Shown in pieces: positions 34,755 to 43,455 of a DNA stretch of 64,000 bases; the first letter of the stretch is position 1; each line of letters begins with the position of its first letter. The notes beneath the pieces are model-generated. The model was given only the letters and a program-made list of their open reading frames with translations. It did not search any database and had not been told where the DNA came from. This DNA comes from Pleurotus ostreatus/Saccharomyces cerevisiae fusant (taxonomy: Eukaryota; Opisthokonta): the NCBI GenBank assembly GCA_024196135.1, contig JAMQCK010000008.1:124001-188000 (forward strand). The letters run 5' to 3'. The position numbers were made by a program, and so were the translations under genes.

Positions 34755-35317
34755 GCCTTTTGAACGATTTTTTGCTCATGTAATTGGACTCTTTTGAAGC
34801 TCCAAGTCAAAGCCCACGATTTGTGCGAGTGGTGGTTCACCTCCGTATTGATGCTTTGTGTGCGATCATGGGCGACTGCCTGTCCTTTGGCGAGCACTGA
34901 CACATTGAAATAGGTTCAGACGGCGGAAGGTGCCGCGCAAGGCAACACCCTAGTGCAACCCCCCTTATCCTCGATTCGTTTGGATTACTGGCATACCATC
35001 ACAGCACTCTTCATCTATGACATTCGCGTCTGCAGGTCTAAGATGATTAGAGGAATAGATGGGACGCGTTCCCGGCAACAGCCGAAGACTGCTGCCTTGA
35101 GCATCGATGGCTATTGCGCACTGGCAACTATCTGGATTCTTTTGCCGTCAAGGCAGTCAGAAAGGTGGTTGATACGTTGAGCATATGGCAGGGAGAAGTA
35201 CTGCCTACTCACATGGAAATCCAAGCCGAAAGAGATCGAGAAAAACGCTGAAGGACCCGGAGTGATGCCAGTATTCTACATATCGTATCTTCCGATGAAA
35301 AAGATGGTCAAACACGC
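34755..35317. other. Intergenic region between SKI8 and tRNA-Ala
   Basis: No gene. The run of five T on the minus strand at 35302-35298 is the likely RNA polymerase III terminator of the tRNA. Confidence 0.4.
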
Positions 35318-35399
35318 TGGACTCGCGGGGAATTGAACCCCGGACCTTTCGCAGGAGCAGGAATGCTAAGCGAACGTGCTACCACTGTACCACGAGCCC
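35318..35399 (-). tRNA. tRNA-Ala (AGC) with a 10-base intron
   Basis: On the minus strand the acceptor arms GGGCTCG and CGAGTCC pair over seven positions and include the G3:U70 wobble, the alanine identity element, followed by discriminator A. The T arm is CGGGG-TTCAATT-CCCCG. The anticodon stem TTCGC/GCGAA encloses TTAGCA, ten extra bases and a final T. With the intron placed one base after the anticodon, the anticodon is AGC. The D stem GTAC/GCAC has one mismatch. A T5 terminator lies 16 bases beyond the 3' end. Confidence 0.88.
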
Positions 35400-35816
35400 G
35401 TACGATGCTGAACATTGCGAAATATTCCATTTCCCTTGTATGAACATTCAGAGACTCTGCTAAAGTTTACAAGCTTCTTCTTGATTGTGCTGATGCAGCA
35501 TACGTCTCTGACCCAAGTTCTTCTATCTACATGGTGGAATTCAGAGTAGAAACACTGGCCCAGCAACGGAGACCTTGGTCCATAGCACTCTGGGGCCGAC
35601 CCCTCTCAGTATTGCGCATTTCCCGGAGATCGCCGAGCTGAGTTTGAACCTTATCCAGGCCCTCTTGATCGGTCCACAGAATTTCTATTCCCCCCAACAA
35701 GACCTCGTCAACGAGAGCGGAAGAAGACCTGGTCCTTCTACTTTTATTCTAAAGCCAAAAGTGCGCACCCCCCTCATGATACACGGCGAAGCGGGCTAAC
35801 AAGAGTGCTCAGGACC
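35400..35816. other. Intergenic region upstream of RPS12
   Basis: 5' flank of the tRNA gene and promoter plus leader of RPS12. No gene is seen. Confidence 0.35.
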
Positions 35817-36361
35817 ATGTCTGACGCTGGAGACGAAATCCAAGTCGATGCCCCGGAGGTCGAGGTCTCCCAGGAGGCCCCGAAGGGCAAGATGTCCGTT
35901 GAGGACGCCCTCAAGGTCTGTCCCTCGTTATCCATAGCGTGATCGCCGCGTTTGCTAACACCGATCACAGCAAGTCCTCAAGAACGCGCTGATCCACGAT
36001 GGGCTGGCTCGCGGTCTCCGCGAGTGCGCCAAGGCGCTCGACAAGCGCCAGGCGCACCTGTGCGTGCTCGTCGAGACCTGCACGGAGGCCGAGTACCTCA
36101 AGCTCATTGAGGCGCTCTGCGCTGAGCACAAGATTAACCTGATCAAGGTGTGTACTTTCAAGGATCATGTACGGCTCGGACTGACATGACATCGTACAGG
36201 TCGGTGACGCCAAGGTGCTCGGTACCTGGGCCGGTCTTTGCAAGATCGACCGTGAGGGCAACCCCCGTAAGGTCGTCGGCTGCACCTGCGTTGTTGTCAA
36301 GGACTACGGTGTCGAGAGCGAGGGTCTCCACGTCCTCCTCGACTACTTCAAGAACCGCTAA
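35817..36361 (+). CDS. RPS12: 40S ribosomal protein eS12
   Basis: Small-subunit protein of the L7Ae-like fold at the beak of the 40S head. Three coding exons join as [17 protein letters not shown], then [75 protein letters not shown] and [17 protein letters not shown], ending LLDYFKNR. About 146 residues, the normal size. The introns are near 35915-35970 and 36148-36199. A gtaagt just after the stop codon (near 36370) suggests a further intron in the 3' untranslated region. Confidence 0.96.
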
Positions 36362-37318
36362 GCTATTCGGTAAGTCTCTAAACCAATATCCCCTCTGCGC
36401 GTCGCGTGCATCCCCGGCGTTCCTTGATGACAAAAAAGACTCCCTCTTCCGAGCTATGCTTTGAGGACATCGTCTATCCGGAATCATTATATTTTGTCTG
36501 ACACGGATCCCTTTCTTCCCTACCCTTCTCTTCTGACTTGTTTGCTAACCTGACACTCAGATGCCTGTAGCATAGCCGTATTGTAGCTCAATCACAAACA
36601 TTTGTGTGATACTCGCTCCTCGCCTGATGACTCTTGTTTTTGGCTGAACAAGCTGTAAGATCGTTGTGCCAAATGTTTGACGCTGCTTGGACCGCACTCG
36701 GCCGTCCACGCGCCACTCACGGTCCTCGGCCAGCCTGTCTCGGATCGACGAGCGAATCGCATTTCTTCAGTTGACCAGCCCAGGCACTTGCCGATTATCC
36801 TCCCTCATGCTCTTGCCGCTGCCTCGCACAGGCCTCCATGATTCCGAATAGGGTCTGTGAACAAGCCGACGCAATCCCTCTCGCTTGGGGCCAACCCCAT
36901 GATAGCGTGTCTGGCATCGGCGGTCAGTGCACTGTTGACCGTACGTGCAACAGATGCAATGGACTCAAGAGGACAATAAGGCGGTCGTCATGTTACAGGA
37001 CCCCTTGTGTTTCCGCCTTCTCTACTCGTTCCATCGCTTTTGTGCGCTTCGCTTTGTATTCCGCTTTTGGCAACTGAACGTCATACGACCGCCCTCCACT
37101 CAACTGAATGTCTCGCATAGGATTTCATCCGCTCGGCCGGCCCACTGCGACGGCGTTAGGCTCTCCGCCACCTCTCAGACAAATGCGGAAGAACAGGTTT
37201 TCGCCGTGGAGAGTGCGGAGAAACCCTCGCGCTTATATACGACGGCGCAGTTTTTCGACGGTCCTTCCTCCGAACCATCTTTTCACTGCACACGATACCT
37301 GCAGTTGACACCATCACT
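36362..37318. other. Intergenic region upstream of the gene at 37319
   Basis: About 950 bp. Plus-strand frames cross it but show no motif, and one overlaps the next gene out of phase. It should include the RPS12 3' end and the next promoter; a TATA-like tatata lies near 37236. Confidence 0.35.
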
Positions 37319-38074
37319 ATGCCAGCCCCTACCACGCACCTCTTCGGCGCACATAGGGAGGGATACGATCTGGCGCTGCTCATGGACCCGATGTACTCGC
37401 CCGAGTCGCAAAACATATCGACGATCACCCCCTTCATTGGGGCGGACGGCGAGATGCACGATCCCGCGTATCGGCACTTCAAGCTCCCAGCGCCGCAAGC
37501 GATCCAGGAGGCGAGGAAGAGCAGCCTCGTCGAGTACGAGGAGCAGCTGGAGGCAGAGAGGCAAAGCTGGCCGATCAGCGGTACTGCAACCTCCCCCCTC
37601 CGCCCCTTCACGCAGACGAGGAAGAGCACGTTCCCGCCAGCACTCTACCCCTCCACCCCCTCATCCTCGCGCCCATCGACCGGGTCGTCGATGGCGAGCA
37701 CCTCGAGCGCAGGGCGCCGGCTGGGCCGGCTCATCCGCGTCTCATACCGGTCAGACCATTCGGCTCCCTCGACCACGGATGACGAAGACGACTCGCCCGA
37801 GGACCCCGACCTCGTACCGTCGCCCACCTACACATTCCCACCACCTACTACCACCTCGCGCGATGACGGGCCGGACGCGAGGGAACACAGCTGCTGGGAC
37901 GAGTTCGAGGATGATGGGGAGACATCATCCGCGTCAGGGAAGGGGGCGGGGGAGAGCTTGCGGCAGAAGGTCCTCGCGGCGCAGCTGGGTCTGCAGTTCA
38001 CGATGATCAGGACGGAGCGGCGAGTGAAGAAGATGCTGGGGAAGTCGAAGAAGGAGCGAAGGTCGACCCGTTGA
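37319..38074 (+). CDS. Unknown intronless protein, 251 residues
   Basis: One uninterrupted frame from ATG 37319 to the stop at 38074, unusual here because nearly all neighbours have introns. The protein starts MPAPTTHLFGAHREGYDLAL and contains LLMDPMYSPESQNISTITPFIG and MHDPAYRHFKLPAPQAIQEAR. A long Ser/Thr/Pro-rich, acidic middle (TTDDEDDSPEDPDL) follows, then CWDEFEDDGE, and the basic end is KKMLGKSKKERRSTR. Mostly disordered, with no signal peptide or membrane helix. I do not recognise the family. Codon use looks normal for the region. It converges with the dehydrogenase gene, with 108 bp between stops. Confidence 0.7.
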   Translation: MPAPTTHLFGAHREGYDLALLMDPMYSPESQNISTITPFIGADGEMHDPAYRHFKLPAPQAIQEARKSSLVEYEEQLEAERQSWPISGTATSPLRPFTQTRKSTFPPALYPSTPSSSRPSTGSSMASTSSAGRRLGRLIRVSYRSDHSAPSTTDDEDDSPEDPDLVPSPTYTFPPPTTTSRDDGPDAREHSCWDEFEDDGETSSASGKGAGESLRQKVLAAQLGLQFTMIRTERRVKKMLGKSKKERRSTR

Positions 38075-38182
38075 GGGCAGGCTGTCTTGTATCCGTCCGA
38101 TCGTCCTGTACCACCCACTGTAGCATAGACTTGCTTTGTTCGCGTTCGTTGTAATTTAGAATATTTATCGCCTGCATCACAT

Positions 38183-39242
38183 CTAGAAAACTAGGCCTCC
38201 ACCTAGGTTGATCGCACATCAGACTATTAGAGGTACCAGCCAAATGGACGTTAGACGTACCATCCACTACAATATCAGCCCCGTTGATGTATCGCCCCGC
38301 CAGACTCGTCAAAAGTACGCCAGCGCCGACGATCTCGCTGGGATCGCCCATCCTGCCCATCGGATTCCGCGCGTACCAAACCCGTCGGCACTCCTCCAGT
38401 CCATCGCCCTCATTGAGGATAGTGTCCATGTATCCCGGGCTGATGCTGTTGACGCGAATTCCGTAGCGCGCCCACTCCGCCGCGAGGCTGTCTTTGATGT
38501 GCAGGACGGCGGCTTTGGAAGTGTTGTATGCGACCTGCGGTTGCGGGAAGTTGACTGAGTGCCCGGAGATGGAGGCGATGAAGATGATGCTGCCGCCGGT
38601 TTGCTGCTTGATCATTTGCCTAGCGGATGATGAGTATACTGGTAGGCGAGTTAAGAGGACTACTTACTTGCCAACTGCCTGTGCGCAAAGCCAGGTTCCT
38701 GTCGTGTTCACGTCCAGAACTCTTTGCCAGTCGCGGACCGAATGGTCAGTGGCATGCGCGGTGCACACGATCCCAGCACAGCAGACTAGGAAGTCCACAC
38801 TGCCGAGCTCAGCTGCAGCTTTCGAGACGCCAGCCTCCATGGTTTCGTTGTCAGCAACATTGACGACCGCCGTGACGATCTTCCTGTCCAGGAAGTCCGT
38901 CCTGAGCTTCTCGATCTGCGCCTGCGATTGCGCGAAGGACGGCTCGAGGTCGAACAAACAAACACCACGAGCGCCGTGCTCAAGCAGTCCTCGCGCGAAC
39001 TCTAGACCAAGGGCGCCGGATCCGCCGGTGACTGAGTTACGAGGCGTGAGCGCGGGAAGAAGCAGAGCAGGGCGTCACCCACTGATGCCGTTCCCAGAGA
39101 TCGAGAAGCGGAGGGCTGCACGCTCGGCGGGGTTGGTGACGGTGTCGGGTATCTTCTTCACGGCGGTCAAAGGATTTTCGCGGGTCGAAAGGGTTATCTG
39201 CGGGATGACCCGACTGGCGAGCTGATCGCGTGTGGCGGCCAT
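38183..39242 (-). CDS. Short-chain dehydrogenase/reductase (sorbose reductase/arabinitol dehydrogenase-like)
   Basis: Classical SDR with NAD(P) binding, probably acting on a sugar or polyol. The start MAATRDQLASRVIPQITLST is followed by a cofactor motif ITGGSGALGLEFARGLLEHG, then VCLFDLEPS, AVVNVADNETMEAGV, DFLVCCAGI (structural NAG-like), VNTTGTWLCAQAVGK, IIFIASISGHSVN (catalytic Ser) and VAYNTSKAAVLHIKDSLAAEW (catalytic Tyr-x3-Lys). It continues IRVNSISPGYMDT and NPMGRMGDPSEIVGAGVLL. The last intron (gtacgt donor, cctag acceptor) restores the expected end GADIVVDGG with GLVF and a stop at 38185. This end is typical of fungal sorbose reductases (Sou1/Sou2), but the substrate is not shown. 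Confidence 0.9.
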
Positions 39243-39689
39243 GATCTGTAAGACTGTAACGCTCGGGAGGGAGGGGAGAGGGACGATGAACGAAGGACAC
39301 GGGAAGGCATAGTACTTATACGGTCATCGATATGTCCGAAGCATTTGAGGGTGCACGCATCGCGCCGGGGGTGGGGAATGACCATGGAGTTTTCATTCGT
39401 GCGGCTAGATTACACAAGTGGGGGAGGTGATCCTGGTCAGGCGACAGCCTCAGGGTGATTATCTCTACAGGAGCTCTCGGGGCCGCGCAGCATCCGAAGG
39501 AAGACGCAGCGACAAGATAGGCGTATTCAATGAAGGAGATCGGGGATAGGGTCGAAGGTAGTGAGGCGTCTGCTCATCGAAGGTTAGCTTGCAGTTTGTG
39601 CTCGAAAACCACGTCCACGCACCTAGCCCTCCATCATTCCTCCTTGTGGTCTCCTTTCGCGTGTCTGGCGCTCGTGCGCTGTGAATAAA
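39243..39689. other. Intergenic region between RPB10 and the dehydrogenase gene
   Basis: Promoter of the dehydrogenase gene and 3' flank of RPB10. No gene or repeat is seen. Confidence 0.35.
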
Positions 39690-40023
39690 TTAGTAATCTG
39701 GTGGGTCTGACGGGCAAGCGCGCGTACGGTTGTAGTGCAGCAGCTTCTCGATCAGATCGACATGGGTGAGGACCATACGCCGGCAGCAGTATCGTCTGAG
39801 GTTCAGCTGGTCCAAAGCATCACTAGATAGCGCATTAGCTTGAGCAGCGCGTAGACTCTGTCCAGAACACGCACCCTTCAGAGACGTTCTCCGCCAATAG
39901 GCGCATGTAGGTCGCCCACTTGTCCCCCACAACCTTGCCGCACGAGAAACAGCGCACTGGGATAATCTAAAACATTTGTGTTCAGTAGATGTCAGGCGCC
40001 TCAGGCTTTGGCTCACATACCAT
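39690..40023 (-). CDS. RPB10: RNA polymerase subunit RPB10 (shared by Pol I, II and III)
   Basis: A small zinc-binding subunit common to the three nuclear RNA polymerases. Three exons: 40023-40021 (the ATG alone), 39966-39875 and 39822-39690. Joined, the protein reads [38 protein letters not shown] and [23 protein letters not shown], with a short extra tail ending SDPPDY. The zinc ligands Cys-x2-Cys near residue 7 and Cys-Cys near residue 45 are in place. About 75 residues against 70 in yeast. Exon 1 being exactly one codon makes this gene easy to miss. Confidence 0.96.
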
Positions 40024-40118
40024 GATGAGCGCACAAAGGAAACGACGGCAGCTGCGAAAGGGAACAAGAAATTTTGTGGCGTTAGCAAGCCGCAAATCAG
40101 AGGGTGACCAGTGATGAG

Positions 40119-40346
40119 TCACACACACTCCTCTATACGGGGATGTGATTGATATCGCCGAGAAATCACATCCTGGACCCACAACGTCCTCGCAGTTCTC
40201 ACGCTCGCAGCGTTATGGCCAACCACGCCAGCGGCAATCCCACTGAGCGTCTGTGCACTAGCTAAACCTAACAAGGCGCCACCCTCGGGGCAGAATTTAA
40301 CCCAAAATTCTGTCAATGACCTGATGCGTACCTTTAGCTCAAGCAA
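40119..40346 (-). repeat. Dispersed protein-coding repeat (copy 2), gene relic
   Basis: A 75-codon minus-strand frame with the core RIRSLTEFWVKFCPEGGALL and the later part AQTLSGIAAGVVGHNAASV. The core matches the broken copy at 24189-24340 (37 of 45 bases, mostly codon-third differences). The frame lacks a convincing start and its family is unknown to me. It may be a fragment of a mobile element or of a duplicated gene. Confidence 0.6.
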
Positions 40347-40350
40347 CGGC

Positions 40351-40450
40351 CCCTGTATAACGCAGGGTGCCCTGCCGTATAACGCGATGCGCCCTGTATA
40401 ACGCGGGGTAAGGGCAGTATAACGCTGCCAGACGAGTACAACGCTCGTCT
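40351..40450. repeat. Array of five short hairpins with constant loop TAYAACG
   Basis: The loop TATAACG occurs at 40356, 40378, 40397 and 40418, and TACAACG at 40437, always between G and C, with spacing 22, 19, 21 and 19. Flanks pair across each loop except the second, and with different sequences: CCCTG/CAGGG (40351-40367), CCCTG/CGGGG (40392-40408, one G-T pair), GGCAG/CTGCC (40413-40429) and AGACGAG/CTCGTCT (40430-40450). The second copy keeps only two pairs. Constant loops with co-changing stems suggest that the fold matters, or mattered. Confidence 0.7.
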
Positions 40451-40857
40451 ATGGGACTTTTTCTTTGGCTTGTCCTCGTTCATTACTGTGACCGCCATGC
40501 AGACGAAAGGGAAAGAACGTTCGCCAGGTCCTTGGACACTAGTTTGTACAGATTTGCTCCCGCTGAGCCTAACGCTTGCCTGTGGCCCCTTCATCACGCC
40601 CTAGCAGGGCGCAACGTGAGTATTCACCATCTCCATCTATCTTCAAATTGAATGTGAGTGAAGCACTCAGCGTCACTAGTCGAGGACCCTATGCACCGTG
40701 CTGGGCCTAGCGAACCGGAAAAGGGTCGGTCATGATTCAAAGGAAAGAATCAAGCATAAAGTGCTGCATATACAACATACATAGTATGATCTCGAACGAA
40801 GAATGTGAACCGATACACGGCGCGCATGCAGGATCAGCTAGTCGTCAAGGGAAAAAC

Positions 40858-43316
40858 TCAATACCCCCTCCTCAACCTCTCGTTCTCCTCCCTCAACCGC
40901 TTATTCTCCTCCCTCAACTCGCTCAGATCCCCCACATACTCATCCATCAACGACCGCAGCTCCGCCTTCCACGACCGCCCCATCTTCACCAGGTCGAGGT
41001 GCAGCCCCATCATCTCCTGCCGCGTCTCCATCTGATAGTCGAACATCACGTCGCGCACGATGCCGCGCAAAAAGTCCTGCGCCGTCGCGGAGCTGCCTGG
41101 CGAACTCGGCATGGGCATGGGGGCATTGGGCGCTTGCGGACCCATGGAGCGGCGCAAGGGCGAGGGCTGCCAGGGGCTGTGGGTGATCCCGCTGGTCGCG
41201 CGCCGCGCGGGCGAGACCTGCATAGAGAGGTTCCGCTCGCGCTCGGCGGCGGCAGCGAGGCGCTTGTGCTCGAGCGAGATCTCCTCGATCTCGTCCTCCT
41301 CGTCGCTATCGTCCTCGAAGTCGACGGCTTTGCCCTTGCCCTTAGGCTCGGTCTCCTCAACGAGGGGAGCGGCCCAGTTGGGCGAGCCGAGGCCGATATT
41401 AGCGAAGGTGGCGCGCTTGGATTTGGGGATTGGGGTGACTGGATCGAGGCCCATGTCGGGCAGCTCTGGAGACGGGGTGCGACGCGAAAGGGCGGACGGC
41501 GGACGCGAGCTGGCTGCAGAGGGGCGCGCATGCGCAGCGGGCTTCTCCCGGGTATCCCTGGTAGTCCGAGAGGACGCAGAAGAAACGGCACGATCACGCG
41601 TCCGAGCAGACGGGGCGAGTCTACCTCCTGCGGTTGAGATTGACTCGACAGTCGAAGCCGCTGAGGCCCTACGAGGTCGACCCGCATCAGTTGATGGGCG
41701 ACCGCTGGACGCAACTCTCGCGCGCGCACGCGCAGTAGCATCCGACACGACGCTCTTGGGCGAGGTGCTCGAGGTAGCGCGCACTCTGCTGGACGCAACA
41801 GACGTCGGGCGGTCAACGGCTGACTTGGGAGGGGACCGCGCTGCAGGAGAGCGCGTGGGTGGCGACCTTGGCGAAGAGAAGGAGGTGCGGATAGGCCTGA
41901 CTGGGGCCTTACCCGGACTCGGTCCCTTGGTAGGTGGCTTGCGAGTGCCAGCCAGGGTCTCGATGTCAACTATATATCATGATCAGCAGCTTTCTGAAAG
42001 AACGATGGCCCGTGCACGTACTGGAGATGTCGTCGGAATCCTTAGTCGAGTTGCCCAGCGGGTCACGCACGGGGGAAAATACTTTCTTCGGATCTGTCGG
42101 GCGAGTGGCAGGACTGCTGGCTGGCTTTGAAGCGACACCCTTGCGAGTAGGCGTAGTCACCGTCGCGCTGGATGAGGATCGGGGAGGAGGCCGCAGACGC
42201 GTTGGCGACGCCTTGGTCGGGCCGGTGGCTCTAGTACTGGCCGCCCGCTTGGCCTCTGCGCTGGAGGCGGAGGGCTTCGCCGCAGATGGCGGGCTCTTAA
42301 CCTTTTTCTAGAAAGTCCGTCAACCTCGATTCGTTTATGAGAGCGGACGTAACTACCTGCACGCAAAGCGCCTCGATACGGCAGCCTGTCTCGCTGATGA
42401 TGATGGGCTTGGGTGGCTTGTCGAGGGCACGAAGATCGAGTAGCAGCAGCTTGCCGTTCTCAGTACCTAGGTATATAGCAGCCCCCTCCGGAGAGAAGGC
42501 TACGCTTGTGAGGGGTACTTTCATATGGAGTGTGCGGAAGAGCCTGTGAAGGATACATCAGCTGATGTCCCGTGTCCTGCATTTCACTACGCACCCCTTT
42601 TCTTTGTCCAGATCAACTAGGCCGACCGTCCCACCGGTAGTGGCAACAGCGACCAAGGTCTTGCTGAATGGACTGCATGCCACGGCACAGATGTCGCCGC
42701 CAGCGGCGTCACTGAGCGTGATCGTCTTCGTCGGGGTCGAGGGCTTCGTAATGTCGTATATAATGAGGCTCCTTCCAATGGCAAGGAGCAGGCGGGTTCG
42801 CGCGTGAGGATGGAAGACGCAAGCCGAGATATGCTGGCTCTCATACGAGTTCAGGCCTCGCAGTGTCGTATGCGATCCCATGGTCAGATTGTCAATGTGG
42901 ACCGCATTGGCAGCCGTAGAGGCCAGGAGGGAGTTGTCGTTCGAGAGGGCAATGTGTTCGACGGGTGCAGTGTGCGCATTGAGGGTCTGTGCGATCCTTG
43001 GCGACGCCTGTATCCCGTCGATGACAATGACGCTTCCCCCAGAGGCCACGACAAGCGCCCCCTTGTCCTTCGCAGCAAGCCCACGCAGGTCAACTTCATC
43101 CTCCGTCTCGTATATGTCGTCAATCGAGTTCGTCGCCGGATCGTAGCGCTGCAGCGTCCGGCCCGACGCAAGGTAGAGGTACGAATTGTCGGTTGCCCAG
43201 CATGCTGCGGACGGCGGGGAGGTAAAGTTGAAGCACGTCGACAGCGACGACGGCGCCTTCTTGAGCGCGGCGGGGTCTGCGAGGCAGAGGGCGTCGGTGG
43301 CGGCGACCCCGAGCAT
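40858..43316 (-). CDS. NEDD1-like WD40 protein (gamma-tubulin targeting)
   Basis: NEDD1/GCP-WD recruits gamma-tubulin complexes to spindle poles and microtubules. The N-terminal half is a WD40 propeller: MLGVAATDALCLADP, PSAACWATDNSYLYLASGRT, EHIALSNDNSLLASTAANAV, CVFHPHARTRLLLAIG, ICAVACSPFSKTLVAVATTGG and VPLTSVAFSPEGAAIYLGTENG. A long Ser/Pro/Arg-rich linker follows. The C-terminus is helical: AQDFLRGIVRDVMFDYQMET, HLDLVKMGRSWKAELRSLMDEY and a leucine-zipper-like LREENKRLREENERLRRG. That order matches NEDD1. The start is set at 43316 because the frame further upstream (to 43607) overlaps HOP1 exon 1 in antisense and does not look conserved. Introns lie near 42546-42596, 42310-42360 and 41970-42030. 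Confidence 0.8.
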
Positions 43317-43455
43317 GGTGATGGTGGAGAAGCGGAAACGGGCGGCAACGCCGACACGCGTCAACAGAACCGGCGCGGTCACATGCCAGCTCCACGTGAT
43401 CGCGCTCGCCCTAATTGGGGCAAACAGCGCGTCGTCCTTCTTGCTCCCTCCCGTC
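43317..43455. promoter_or_regulatory. Bidirectional promoter, NEDD1-like / HOP1
   Basis: 139 bp between the chosen divergent start codons. The NEDD1 frame stays open through this stretch, so the true minus-strand start may be further right. Confidence 0.4.

Larger units (their letters stand above)
40024..40857. other. Region upstream of RPB10 with repeat relic and hairpin array
   Basis: Between RPB10 (start) and the NEDD1-like gene (stop), both on the minus strand. It contains the decayed coding repeat at 40119-40346 and the hairpin array at 40351-40450. The remaining 400 bp to the right hold no recognisable gene. Confidence 0.5.

Noticed and set aside
36945..38006. Plus-strand frame of 353 codons overlapping the gene at 37319
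   Set aside because: Arg/Pro-rich out-of-phase reading. The other frame has a good start, balanced composition and a natural stop.
41060..42130. Plus-strand frame of 356 codons
   Set aside because: Antisense of the Ser/Arg-rich linker and coiled coil of the NEDD1-like protein.
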